A stretch of DNA of 33,482 nucleotides from Sulfurihydrogenibium sp. (GTDB lineage Bacteria > Aquificota > Aquificia > Aquificales > Hydrogenothermaceae), in the NCBI RefSeq assembly GCF_027448985.1, contig NZ_DAIDMN010000005.1, positions 1-33,482 of the forward strand, in the 5' to 3' direction. The number at the start of each line of letters is the position of its first letter. Position 1 is the first letter of the stretch. The translations under genes were made by a program, and so were the position numbers. This document shows positions 18,729 through 28,823 of this stretch, one piece after another. The notes beneath the pieces were generated by a model, which was not told the origin of the DNA, did no database searches, and saw nothing but the letters and a program-made list of their open reading frames with translations.

Positions 18729-19429
18729 ATTTTTGGAACACCTCTCAAAACGTTGTATCCGTTATAAAAAACTCCTTCTGAATCTACAAATACGTTGTGG
18801 ATTATCTCTCTTCCACTTATTTTTACTTCTTGTTCATCAAAGACTATTTTTAACTTGTCTGCATTTCCTATGGTTTCAAAGGTTACTTTGTTAGTAAAGT
18901 AAACTGTTTTACTTTCTCCTTCCTTTAGATTTATTATTGTTTTTTCTCCGTCAACATTCATCGTTATCCACACGTCTCCTTCTGAGATAAGGGTTATGTG
19001 GTCTATCGGATTTTGTGTTTCCCTCTGATTTTGGAAATCTGATGGATTAGAGTAACTTTGTTTTATCTGATTTATTTGAATATTCGTAGTTTTGTTAAAA
19101 AGGTTGGCATTTGCGTAAATAAACAAAAGTAAAACTAAACCTGCAACTGTGTGTGGAAACAACTTTACAAATACGTTTAAAACCTTAGTATCTATTCCCG
19201 GATTTTTAGGTATCATGTTTTCATCTTTATTCTCTTGTGGAATATCTATATTCAGAAATTTAGCAACTTTTTTAGCGTAAAGTCTGCCATAAGAGTCTTT
19301 GGTAGAAAAGTCTTCATCATTTTCTAACTTTTCAAGAATGTACACTGGAATATCCAACTCTTGAGATAATCTTTCTAAAGAAAATCCTCTTGTTTCCCTC
19401 TCTAATCTTAATGTTTCATTGAATTTCAC
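18725..19429 (-). CDS. RodZ-like protein: helix-turn-helix, single TM, C-terminal DUF4115-like domain
   Basis: LRLERETRGFSLERLSQELDIPVYILEKLENDE HTH, then one TM and a beta-rich C-terminus; GTG start. Confidence 0.78.
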   Translation of the reverse strand: MKFNETLRLERETRGFSLERLSQELDIPVYILEKLENDEDFSTKDSYGRLYAKKVAKFLNIDIPQENKDENMIPKNPGIDTKVLNVFVKLFPHTVAGLVLLLFIYANANLFNKTTNIQINQIKQSYSNPSDFQNQRETQNPIDHITLISEGDVWITMNVDGEKTIINLKEGESKTVYFTNKVTFETIGNADKLKIVFDEQEVKISGREIIHNVFVDSEGVFYNGYNVLRGVPKI

Positions 19430-19469
19430 TTTTCGGCATCCGAAGGTTTTTTCTTTAGATTTTATTATA

Positions 19470-20402
19470 TCACATCTTGTAAATTTCTGTTAGTATTTCC
19501 TTACCACCTTTCTTTATAAGAATGTTAGCTAACTTTTCACCTAAATCTTTTGCTTGATTTAAAGAATCATCTGATATTTTCTCTGACAGTGTTTCTTTTA
19601 TAAATCTTTTTCCTTCTAAATCTGCAATGAATCCGGATATTTTAATATCTCCATCGATTATTTCACAGTATGCTCCAAGTGGAACTTGACAACCTCCTTC
19701 CAACGTCTTTAAAAAACTTCTTTCTGCGGTTGCTCTAATAAAACTCTCTCTATCGTTGATGGTTTGTAAGATGTTTAAGACTTTCTCATCGTCTAATCTT
19801 GCTTCTATTCCGAGAAATCCCTGACAAACAGCCGGAATCATCTCATCCGGAGAAAACACATAAGACACTTTACTATCAAGTCCTAATCTTTTTAATCCGG
19901 CGTATGCAAGGATTATAGCATCGTACTGACCTTCTTCCAACTTTCTTATCCTTGTATCAACGTTTCCCCTTAAATCTTTTATCTGTAAATCATCTCTGAT
20001 TTTCATTATCTGTGATTTTCGTCTTAAACTACTTGTTCCAACTACCGCTCCCTTTGGTAGTTCATACAATGATTTATACTTTGTAGATAAAAAAGCATCC
20101 CTTGGGTCTTCCCTTTTGGTAATAGCTACAATGCCAAGACCATCGGGAAGTTGTGTAGGAACATCCTTTAACGAATGGACCGCAACATCTATATCGCCTT
20201 TTAACATTGCATCTTCTATCTCTTTAACAAATAGACCTTTTCCACCTATTTTTGCCAATGGAACGTCTAATATCTTATCTCCTGAAGTTGTGATTTTAAC
20301 AATTTCTACGTCCACATTCGATGTTTTTTTTAGAAGTTTTGCTATGTAGTTTGCTTGCCACAGTGCCAACTGGCTTTTTCTTGTTCCTATCCTTATTTTC
20401 AA
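19470..20402 (-). CDS. hemC: Porphobilinogen deaminase (hydroxymethylbilane synthase)
   Basis: IRIGTRKSQLALWQ, AVHSLKDVPT, GTSSLRRKSQI, LRGNVDTR, LEGGCQVPLGAY. Confidence 0.97.
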   Translation of the reverse strand: MKIRIGTRKSQLALWQANYIAKLLKKTSNVDVEIVKITTSGDKILDVPLAKIGGKGLFVKEIEDAMLKGDIDVAVHSLKDVPTQLPDGLGIVAITKREDPRDAFLSTKYKSLYELPKGAVVGTSSLRRKSQIMKIRDDLQIKDLRGNVDTRIRKLEEGQYDAIILAYAGLKRLGLDSKVSYVFSPDEMIPAVCQGFLGIEARLDDEKVLNILQTINDRESFIRATAERSFLKTLEGGCQVPLGAYCEIIDGDIKISGFIADLEGKRFIKETLSEKISDDSLNQAKDLGEKLANILIKKGGKEILTEIYKM

Positions 20403-20438
20403 AAATCACTCCTTGAAGTTTTTGTTAAAAAATTATAC

Positions 20439-21968
20439 TTAATTTTTAAGTAAGACAGAAGTTGGATTTTCAAAAAGGTCTTTTTTCTTGATTATCACTT
20501 TCAGCTCTTTTATATCTTTTAATTCTTCTAAATACTCTTGTCTTGTTAAGATGTTGACTTTCCCTTGTTTCATAAACTCTTTCACTTCATCTGGAGAGTT
20601 GAGTGGTACTATCCTTTTTTTTAAGTAAAAAGAAAAAGCCGGATTGTACCTTTTGTAATAACCAATGGGTAAGTCTTTGTCTATGTAAGGAAGTATTACT
20701 CTAACGGAAGATTCTCTGTCAACTTTTGGCATGACTACATAAAAGAACACCAAACTCATTAAAACAGACGAGACAAATAAAGAACCAATAACTTTACTGA
20801 TCTCTTTGTAAAAGATGATAGAGGAAACTGCTCCAAAAGTCAAAATAAAGAAAAACCAAGAATAATCAGCAATTAAATAAAGATTTTTATCACCTTTCAA
20901 AGAAAAGTAAAGGAAAAAAGGAATTGAAGAAGTCAAAACCAAATAGAAAATCAAACTATAAAAATACTTGAAATTTTTTAACTTTTCTAATGTAAAAGCA
21001 AGAAGTATTGATAAAGCCGGATAAACCGGAACTGTGTAGTTTGGAAGTTTAGTTTTTGAGATACTAAAAAAAAGAGTATAGATAAAAACAAAGATAGCTA
21101 AAAGCAAAATAGATGGATTAAATCTACTTTTAAAAACCTCTTTTGTCATTTGTGGTAAAAATACACTAAAAGGTAACATACCTACAAAAACGAAGATAAA
21201 CGTGATTAAAAATATACCACCGTGACCTTCCATAGAATCAGAAAAACGAGAGATGTTGTGTTTAAACAAAAATTCTTTAATCCATACCCAATCTGTTTTG
21301 ATTCCGACAGCAACATACCAAGGAATGGATATCAGAAAAGTCAAAATTAAACCTTTAAAAATTTTCATCTGTTTCAACACTGAAAGTTCTTTCCTTAAAA
21401 GTAAAAAAATAAAAATGGTAAAGGATGGTAAAACAAAAGCAACTAAACCTTTTGATAAAATTCCAAATCCTAATGAAATGTAAAACAGATATATATATTT
21501 TTCTTTTTTTTCTTGATAAAACAGATAAAAAGAAAATATTGAAGCAGTGATAAAAAATATCAAATATGGGTCTGGAACAGCCATATGAAACTGAAACACA
21601 AAATGCAACGAAGAAAGTAAAATAATGTAAGAAAAAATAGCTATTTTTTCATCAAAAACCCTTTTAGCAAAAAGGAATGTTAGCATTACTGTAAAGCTTC
21701 CAAACAAAGAAGAGAAAAATCTTGCTGAAAACTCGTTAACACCAAACATTTTATACGCGAACATCATAAAGTAGTAGTGTAAAGGTGGTTTGTCTGTTCT
21801 AAGTTCATAGTTGAAAGTAGGAACTATAAAATCTCCCCTTTCAAGCATCTCCCTTGCACATGAAGCATTTTTGGCTTCATCAAGACTAAAGATAGATATT
21901 CCCCATATGTTAGAAACAAACAGTAAAAAAGCAAAAAACCAAAGGAAAAAGTTTTTAAAAAACTTCAT
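20439..21968 (-). CDS. ArnT-like / GT39-type membrane glycosyltransferase
   Basis: Multi-TM; SLDEAKNASCAREMLERGDFIVPTFNYELRTDKPPLHYY. ATG start 21968 preferred over the TTG at 21971. Confidence 0.82.
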   Translation of the reverse strand: MKFFKNFFLWFFAFLLFVSNIWGISIFSLDEAKNASCAREMLERGDFIVPTFNYELRTDKPPLHYYFMMFAYKMFGVNEFSARFFSSLFGSFTVMLTFLFAKRVFDEKIAIFSYIILLSSLHFVFQFHMAVPDPYLIFFITASIFSFYLFYQEKKEKYIYLFYISLGFGILSKGLVAFVLPSFTIFIFLLLRKELSVLKQMKIFKGLILTFLISIPWYVAVGIKTDWVWIKEFLFKHNISRFSDSMEGHGGIFLITFIFVFVGMLPFSVFLPQMTKEVFKSRFNPSILLLAIFVFIYTLFFSISKTKLPNYTVPVYPALSILLAFTLEKLKNFKYFYSLIFYLVLTSSIPFFLYFSLKGDKNLYLIADYSWFFFILTFGAVSSIIFYKEISKVIGSLFVSSVLMSLVFFYVVMPKVDRESSVRVILPYIDKDLPIGYYKRYNPAFSFYLKKRIVPLNSPDEVKEFMKQGKVNILTRQEYLEELKDIKELKVIIKKKDLFENPTSVLLKN

Positions 21969-23384
21969 CAAGTAGGTATAACCTTCTCAACTTCAAAGTT
22001 AACAATATTCCTTTTCTCTTTACTAAACTCTATTCCAATTAGGTATATCTCTTTGTACTTGTCTTGGTACTTCTCATAATATTTTTTCTCTTTTATCTGC
22101 TCTAAAGCTTTTCCTTCTTGGCTTTCCTCTATCACTTTAAACTCTATTATGTAAACCTTTTCTTGTGATATCACCGTCAGGTCTATCTTTCCTTTATTTG
22201 TGGTATCTTCCGCTATGGTTGTTAAGCCACTTCCGGTAAATAATGCGTATATTACAGATGCGTAAAAACCTTCGTACTGGTATATGTCGTTTTTCCTGTA
22301 CCAGTCTGTTGGTATGCTTGCAAAAAAGCTGTATAGGTTTTGTTTTACTTGGTCTAATTCTGCGTTCTCTAATGCTTCTGCTATCTTTATCTTATACTCT
22401 GATGGTTCTGCGTCGTAAAATAGGTACTCTAAAAGTGTACTGTTTAGGCTCATTTTTACTTCCAAGTTTGGATAGGTTAGTATGTATATGGTCCTTGCTC
22501 CTATCTTTTTTGTTTATAAGTAATTTTATCAAAAATGTGGGTGTTCCGGTTTCAAACCAGTAAGGTCTAAACATTTTGTTGGCAAATAGTAGTAGTATGT
22601 CAAAAGGGTTATAAACAGGTTCTCCAAGCCAGTTGTAGCCGTTGTACCATATTTTTACTTCTTCTTTGTCAAAGTCTTTTATTCTGTCTTCAAAGACAGT
22701 TTCTAAATCTGTCTGGGTATATCCACATACGGTTGCAAATTCTGGAAGTAGTGTTATATCCATAAGTTGGTTTAGTCCACTGAATATAGATACTTTTGAG
22801 AATCTTGATACTCCTGTTAAAAATACAAGGTGTAGGTATGGGTCTGCATCTTTCAACACAGAGTAGAAATCTTTTAACACTTCTCTGTTTTCTTTTGCTA
22901 TATCCGGTTCTTCTATCCTGTCTAATATTGGTTTGTCGTATTCGTCTATCAATACCACTACTTTTTGGTTGTGTTTTTCTGATAGTTTTTCTATAAGCTC
23001 TTTAAACCTTAAACTTAGGACTTCTTCCGTTAATTTAATGTTTTCTTCAAGTGCAATTTTATTTATGAAAGAGTTTATTATCTTAATTAGTTTATCTTTG
23101 TTATCAACCACACCACTACCAAAACTTATATGTATAACCGGATATTTTTTATCCCAATCCCAGTTATTATACAAATACAAACCTTTAAACAGTTCTCTGT
23201 TTCCACTGAATGCTTCTTTTAGAGTATCTAAAAATAAAGATTTTCCAAATCTTCTTGGCCTGCTTAAGAAGAAGTATTTTCCTTTTTCTTGTAGTTTTTT
23301 TACAAATGGAGTTTTGTCTACATAGTAGTATCCTTCCGTAAGTATCTCTTTTAGGTTTTGTATTCCTATTGGTAGTTTTTTCAT
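21968..23384 (-). pseudogene. AAA-ATPase-like/PD-(D/E)XK gene, copy 2, disrupted by internal deletion with frameshift
   Basis: ORFs 22392-23384 and 21968-22465 match the N- and C-terminal parts of copy 1. The segment between FLIKL and the TYPNLEVK region is missing and the frame changes. Confidence 0.88.
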
Positions 23385-23455
23385 CTAAATTATCCCTAAG
23401 TTAATTGTATTCTAAAAATTAATTTTATCATAACTCTGTAATATAATATAAATGG

Positions 23456-25183
23456 ATGTATGAAAAAATTTTTTATTGGGCTTTAGAGTATATACAAAGA
23501 GCTCCGGAAGAACCGGGAGTCTACATTTTTAAAAATGAAAAAAATCATTACGTATACATCGGTAAAGCTGTTAATATAAAGAACCGTCTTAAAAACCACT
23601 TTCAACAATTAAAAACAGACCCAAAAGAAAGGAAGATATTCTCTGAAAGTAGTGTTATCCAATGGATTATAACAAAGTCTGATTACGAAGCGTTTGTTTT
23701 AGAAAGCGAACTGATAAAACAGTACAAACCAAAGTACAACGTAAGATTAAAATCCGGAAGTGGTTATCCGATGCTTGTTATAACAGATGAAGAGTATCCA
23801 ACAATAAAGATAAGTAGAAAGTATGGAGAGATAAAAGGGAGTTATTTTGGACCATTTTTACCTGCAAAAACTGCAAGAGCTATGAAAGAACTTATCCATA
23901 AACTATTTAAATTACGAACATGTGACCCACTACCAAAAAGAAACATAGTGTGTTTTGACTACCACCTTGGACTTTGTTCAGGACCCTGTGCCGATAAAAT
24001 ATCTAAAAGGGACTACAACGAAGATGCACAGGTTACCAAAAGTTTTTTATCCGGAAATGTAAAAAACGTCGTATATCAACTTTACGACAAGATAAACATC
24101 TACACCCAAAAACTTATGTTTGAAAAAGCTGCTACCGTAAGAGACCAAATAAAAGCGATAGAAACCGTTATAAGAAAGCAGGAAGTTATGGGTATTCCTT
24201 TGGAAGAAGCTGATATTTTTTACTTTATAGGAAAAAAAGTTTATCTGATTGTAATAAGGGGGCATACAATAATAGGAAAAGAAGAGTTAAAATTACACAG
24301 TGAAGAGTTTGAAGAAGGAAACGAAGTATTCATTTTAACTTCATACTACACAGATAACTACATTCCTGAAAAAATAGTGTTAAATAAACCCGTTGAAGAC
24401 TTAGAGAATTTTAGACAATGGCTTTTGAAATCAAAAAATAAAGAAGTTGAAATAGAGTTTAACATACCTCAAACGATAGAAAATTTTATAAAGAGAAACA
24501 TTAAGGTAGATGATTTAGATTCTTTAAAAGAAAGTTTTGAAAAAACATTTGGATTTAGTCTTCCAAGCCGGATTGAATGTTTTGATATATCTCATCTGCA
24601 AGGAAGTTTTACGGTAGGTTCTTGTGTAGTATGGGAAAATGGAGTTATGAATAAAAAGGAGTACAGAAGGTTTAAAGTAAAATCGGTTGGACAGATTGAT
24701 GACTACGCATCTTTAAGGGAAGTCCTTACAAGAAGATTTAAAAAATACTTTGAGATGGAGAATCCTCCTGAACTTGTTTTGATAGATGGAGGAAAAGGAC
24801 AACTTTCTCAAGGAATAGAAGTTAGAAATAAACTTGGTTTGAATATAAGAGTTTTCTCAATAGCTAAAAAAGAAGAGATTTTATACACAGATGATGGTAA
24901 GGAAATTAGACTTTTTGAAAATCAAGATTTGTTAAAGTTATTTACACAATTGAGAGATGAAGCTCATAGATTTGCTATCACCTACAATAGAAAATTAAGA
25001 GAAAAAGAGACTTTAAAGTCCGTTCTTGATGGTATAGAAGGTATAGGAGAAAAGAGAAAAGAGATACTCTACAGAACCTACAAAACATTGGATAACATAC
25101 TAAAAGCCTCCGATGATGAGCTTAAAAAACTTGGGATTCCTATCTCTGTTGCCCAGAGGATAAAGAGTTATCTGACATCTTAA
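23456..25183 (+). CDS. uvrC: Excinuclease ABC subunit C
   Basis: PEEPGVYIFKNEKNHYVYIGKAVNIKNRLKNHF GIY-YIG domain; RIECFDISHLQGSFTVGSCVVW; VLIDGGKGQL; C-terminal HhH. Confidence 0.96.
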   Translation: MYEKIFYWALEYIQRAPEEPGVYIFKNEKNHYVYIGKAVNIKNRLKNHFQQLKTDPKERKIFSESSVIQWIITKSDYEAFVLESELIKQYKPKYNVRLKSGSGYPMLVITDEEYPTIKISRKYGEIKGSYFGPFLPAKTARAMKELIHKLFKLRTCDPLPKRNIVCFDYHLGLCSGPCADKISKRDYNEDAQVTKSFLSGNVKNVVYQLYDKINIYTQKLMFEKAATVRDQIKAIETVIRKQEVMGIPLEEADIFYFIGKKVYLIVIRGHTIIGKEELKLHSEEFEEGNEVFILTSYYTDNYIPEKIVLNKPVEDLENFRQWLLKSKNKEVEIEFNIPQTIENFIKRNIKVDDLDSLKESFEKTFGFSLPSRIECFDISHLQGSFTVGSCVVWENGVMNKKEYRRFKVKSVGQIDDYASLREVLTRRFKKYFEMENPPELVLIDGGKGQLSQGIEVRNKLGLNIRVFSIAKKEEILYTDDGKEIRLFENQDLLKLFTQLRDEAHRFAITYNRKLREKETLKSVLDGIEGIGEKRKEILYRTYKTLDNILKASDDELKKLGIPISVAQRIKSYLTS

Positions 25184-26864
25184 CTTTATCCGGTTTTTGT
25201 TTGTAGTAAAACATTATTCTATCAACAAGGTTCTTCAAAACAGTTGCAGAAACACCACCACCACCAATGTGTTCTCCCGGAAACTTGGGTTTTGGTTCGT
25301 TTGCAAACACTACAACTGTGAACAATGGTTTTTCAACCGGAAAAAATCCAGCAAACCACGTGTACCATTTTGAGTTTGAAAGAGCTTTTATTGTAGGGTC
25401 GTATTTTTGAGCTGTTCCGGTTTTACCTCCTATTGTAAAAAATTCAGATTTTCCGGATTTTGCTGTTCCATCTTCAACAACCAGCTTAAGGACAGGTTTT
25501 AATTTTTTTATACTCTCATCACTTAAAACTTTACGGATTACTTGTGGCTCAAAAGTTTTTACATAATTTCCGGATTCATCTGTAAAACCTTTCAAAAGCA
25601 TTGGTTTAACTAAATATCCACCGTTTGCAAAAGCAGAATAAGCAACACCTACCTGTAAAGGTGTTGCAGTCCAGTTTTGACCTATGGAAGCGTAAGCGAT
25701 GTTAACAGGTCTGTAATCTTCCTTTAGAAATCCGGATGCTTCTCCTGGAAAAACACCTGTTTTTTGACCAAAACCCATATCTCTCAACTTTTTATAAACA
25801 GCTTTAGGGTCCAATCTTAAAGCTATCTTTATGGCTCCTACGTTTGAAGAGTGTTGTATGATTTGAATGGGAGTTAGAAGACCAAACCTTTTATGATCTT
25901 TTATCTTTACACCATCAACGTATACTGCTCCATTTTGGCAATCAATGATTTCGTTTAAATTAACCTTCCCTTCATCTATAGCCTCTGCCAAAAAAATTGG
26001 TTTTGCTACGGAGCCAACCTCATAAGCATGTTGGAATATTATATTTTTTCTATTTTTATACATTTCATAGTTGTTAGGGTCGTAGTTAGGATATGTCGCA
26101 GCAGCAAGAATCTCTCCTGTGTAAGGGTTCATTATCAAAACCGCAGCTTCCAATGGATTTCTCTCTTGAACCAACTCCATCAAAGACTCTTCCGCTATGT
26201 ATTGAACGTTCATATCTATAGTTAAAACAGCATTGTAAGTTTTTTTAGTTATATCTGCATCTTCAATAGCTATAAGATTTCCTCTGGCATCTTTTAGAAA
26301 CCTTATTTTTGCTTTACCACCACCAAGGTAATCGTTAAGTTGATACTCCATACCTTCCAGTCCAAGACCCGTTTTTTTACTTACAAATCCGATGGTACTT
26401 CCGGCTACTGAACCAAAAGGGTAAAATCTCATACTACCATCAATTATTCCTATGTTCCATTCCTTTAAGTCTGACCTTATCCTTTCAAGCTGTGGTTTTA
26501 AGGATTTATCCACGTTAGATGCTATAACTGTATAATTTTTTCTATCTTGAAGGATTTTTCTTAGGTTTTCGTAAGGAATTTTTAAAAGTAAAGATAACTG
26601 TTTTGCTACATTTTCTTTGTCTTTTATGTACTTGGGAATTACGTACACAGACAAAGTAGGAACACTTATAGCGGTAAACTTTCCATTTCTATCAAATATA
26701 GTTCCTCTTGGTAAAAGTACTTCTTCGTATTGGTAATATTGACTTTCTATGCGTTTTTGATAGTAGTCTCTGTTGAAAATCTGAAGACTCAAAAGTTTTC
26801 CAAATGCTGCTAAGAATGCGATAGAGAAAATCCCAAAAACAAGGTAGGTTCTAAATTCATTCAT
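25140..26864 (-). CDS. ftsI: Penicillin-binding protein, FtsI/PBP2-class transpeptidase
   Basis: YEVGSVAKPIFLAEA (SxxK), QHSSNVG (SxN), GGKTGTAQKY (KTG). Confidence 0.93.
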   Translation of the reverse strand: MNEFRTYLVFGIFSIAFLAAFGKLLSLQIFNRDYYQKRIESQYYQYEEVLLPRGTIFDRNGKFTAISVPTLSVYVIPKYIKDKENVAKQLSLLLKIPYENLRKILQDRKNYTVIASNVDKSLKPQLERIRSDLKEWNIGIIDGSMRFYPFGSVAGSTIGFVSKKTGLGLEGMEYQLNDYLGGGKAKIRFLKDARGNLIAIEDADITKKTYNAVLTIDMNVQYIAEESLMELVQERNPLEAAVLIMNPYTGEILAAATYPNYDPNNYEMYKNRKNIIFQHAYEVGSVAKPIFLAEAIDEGKVNLNEIIDCQNGAVYVDGVKIKDHKRFGLLTPIQIIQHSSNVGAIKIALRLDPKAVYKKLRDMGFGQKTGVFPGEASGFLKEDYRPVNIAYASIGQNWTATPLQVGVAYSAFANGGYLVKPMLLKGFTDESGNYVKTFEPQVIRKVLSDESIKKLKPVLKLVVEDGTAKSGKSEFFTIGGKTGTAQKYDPTIKALSNSKWYTWFAGFFPVEKPLFTVVVFANEPKPKFPGEHIGGGGVSATVLKNLVDRIMFYYKQKPDKVKMSDNSLSSGQQR

Positions 26865-27177
26865 TTACATCTATAAACTTTACCTGATTGTAATCCACTT
26901 TTTTCATTCCACCTTCTTGTTTTGCTATCTCACTTATTCTTTCAGGAGAAGATAAAACGGTTATCTGATTTTTTAATTTAAAGTTTTCCGCTACCAAATA
27001 GTTCTTTTCCATGTTGAGTTTTGTTATTTCGCTTTCTACTTTGTAGTTAAGTTGGCTATACAAAACTAAAACCAAAAGAGAAGTTGCTATAATAAACAAA
27101 CTGGATTTGTATTTAGAAAATCCTACCTTTATATCGTTAACAACTTCATCGTTTTTTAAAATCAAATCTTTTATCAT
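26857..27177 (-). CDS. FtsL-like small bitopic cell-division protein
   Basis: Single TM followed by a coiled segment; between rsmH and ftsI. Confidence 0.7.
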   Translation of the reverse strand: MIKDLILKNDEVVNDIKVGFSKYKSSLFIIATSLLVLVLYSQLNYKVESEITKLNMEKNYLVAENFKLKNQITVLSSPERISEIAKQEGGMKKVDYNQVKFIDVNE

Positions 27178-28058
27178 CAGAGCCTCCTTGCCACTCTCAT
27201 TTTTGCACTTCTTGAAGCTGGATTTTCTTTAATCTCATCTTCCTGTGGTGTTATAGGTTTTTTCGTCAATATTTCCAAAAACTTTAATTCTTTGTATTTT
27301 TTGAAGGTATTTTTAACTATCCTATCTTCAAGAGAGTGGAAGGATATTGCTATCAAAACTCCTCCTTTATCCAGTAGTCTGACAGCTTTTTCTAAAGCTT
27401 CTTCAATTTCGTTTAACTCGTTGTTTACTTCTATTCTGATGGCTTGAAATGTTTTTGTAGCTGGATGAATTTTTGAATGTCTTAAATTCGGTGGATAAGC
27501 CTTGTAGATAATATCAGCAAGTTCTTTTGTTGTTTCTATCTTTTTTCTTTTTCTATAATCTACGATACTCTTTACTATCCTGCGGGCAAACTTTTCTTCT
27601 CCATACTCGGATATTACTTTTAAAAGATGTGGTTCAGTGTAGTAGTTAACAACATAGTAAGCTGTTAAATCAGAAGATGTATCCATTCTCATATCGAGAG
27701 GTTCTTCTCTCTGGAAAGAAAATCCTCTTGGAAGTTTAAGTTGAAAGTGGGATACACCAAAATCGAATAAAATTCCCACAATAGGTTTTACATCCAAATC
27801 TTTTACGACTTTGTCTAAGTCTTTAAATGAAGACTTTACTAAATGGTACCTTCCTTCAAACTCTTTTAACCTTTCTTTTGAAACTTCAAGGGCATAATCG
27901 TCTTTGTCTATACCAATTAACTTAACTTTGGGATTCTGTTTTAGAATAAGGTAGGAGTGTCCACCACCACCTACCGTTGCATCTATAAAGTACCCTTCTT
28001 TTAAATCTTTTGTAAACTCTAAAACTTCCCTATATAAAACAGAATAATGACTTATCAA
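27177..28058 (-). CDS. rsmH: 16S rRNA (cytosine1402-N4)-methyltransferase
   Basis: HYSVLYREVLEF, DATVGGGGHSYLIL, PLDMRMD, HPATKTFQAIRIEVN, SFHSLEDRIVK. TTG start. Confidence 0.95.
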   Translation of the reverse strand: MISHYSVLYREVLEFTKDLKEGYFIDATVGGGGHSYLILKQNPKVKLIGIDKDDYALEVSKERLKEFEGRYHLVKSSFKDLDKVVKDLDVKPIVGILFDFGVSHFQLKLPRGFSFQREEPLDMRMDTSSDLTAYYVVNYYTEPHLLKVISEYGEEKFARRIVKSIVDYRKRKKIETTKELADIIYKAYPPNLRHSKIHPATKTFQAIRIEVNNELNEIEEALEKAVRLLDKGGVLIAISFHSLEDRIVKNTFKKYKELKFLEILTKKPITPQEDEIKENPASRSAKMRVARRL

Positions 28059-28823
28059 CTAAACAGTTAACCTTTTTGTTGGAATTTTATAAACATCATC
28101 CATTATATCTATACCTGTTTGGAGTGTTTCGACCCAATTTATAAATTTGTTTACCATATCTTTACCTTTAAAGATTGCTCCATGTTGTGGTGCTATGATT
28201 TCTATATCAAGCTGTCTAACCATCTTTGCCCAGTTTCTTAACGCTCTACCACTGTTGATATACCTTTTATGAAATCCTTCCATGTACTTAATGTGCTCTT
28301 CAAAGTTTTCAACGTAAATATAATCCTGCCCTAAAGACGCTCCAAGGTCTCCAGAGTAAAGAATTTTTGATACAGGGTCGTAGACTTGAAGATTTCCGGG
28401 AGAGTGAAGCCAATGGGCAGGAAGTATGTAAATGTCAGTATTTCCAAGTTTTATTATCGCTCCTTCATCGTCTAATCCTATAATTCTATCTGCAACAAGT
28501 CTATCAACACCAAAGTGAGGAATGAACCTGAGCCACAGTTTTGATGCAATAGCGTAGGCTTTTGTTGTCATAAGCCATCCGTTGGCTGCAGCAACGATGT
28601 CAGGGTCTTGATGGGAAAAAAATATCCACTGTAAGTTGTCAACACCTATTATCGTTCCAATTTCCTGAAGAAGATGTTTGAATACTTTATGTCCTCCGGG
28701 GTCTAAAATCATACCTTTACCACTGTCAACAATCAAATGGACATTTGCTTGAACCATTTCTCCATGTCCAAAATCTTCTAAAAGAATGTTTTTATGGGTC
28801 CCATTGTCAAATAAGATTTCCAT
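28059..28823 (-). CDS. Metallo-beta-lactamase-fold diiron protein (flavodiiron/ODP-like, no flavodoxin domain)
   Basis: FFSHQDPDIVAA, LPAHWLHSPGNLQVYDPVSKILYSGDLG, IAPQHGAIF. Confidence 0.75.
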   Translation of the reverse strand: MEILFDNGTHKNILLEDFGHGEMVQANVHLIVDSGKGMILDPGGHKVFKHLLQEIGTIIGVDNLQWIFFSHQDPDIVAAANGWLMTTKAYAIASKLWLRFIPHFGVDRLVADRIIGLDDEGAIIKLGNTDIYILPAHWLHSPGNLQVYDPVSKILYSGDLGASLGQDYIYVENFEEHIKYMEGFHKRYINSGRALRNWAKMVRQLDIEIIAPQHGAIFKGKDMVNKFINWVETLQTGIDIMDDVYKIPTKRLTV

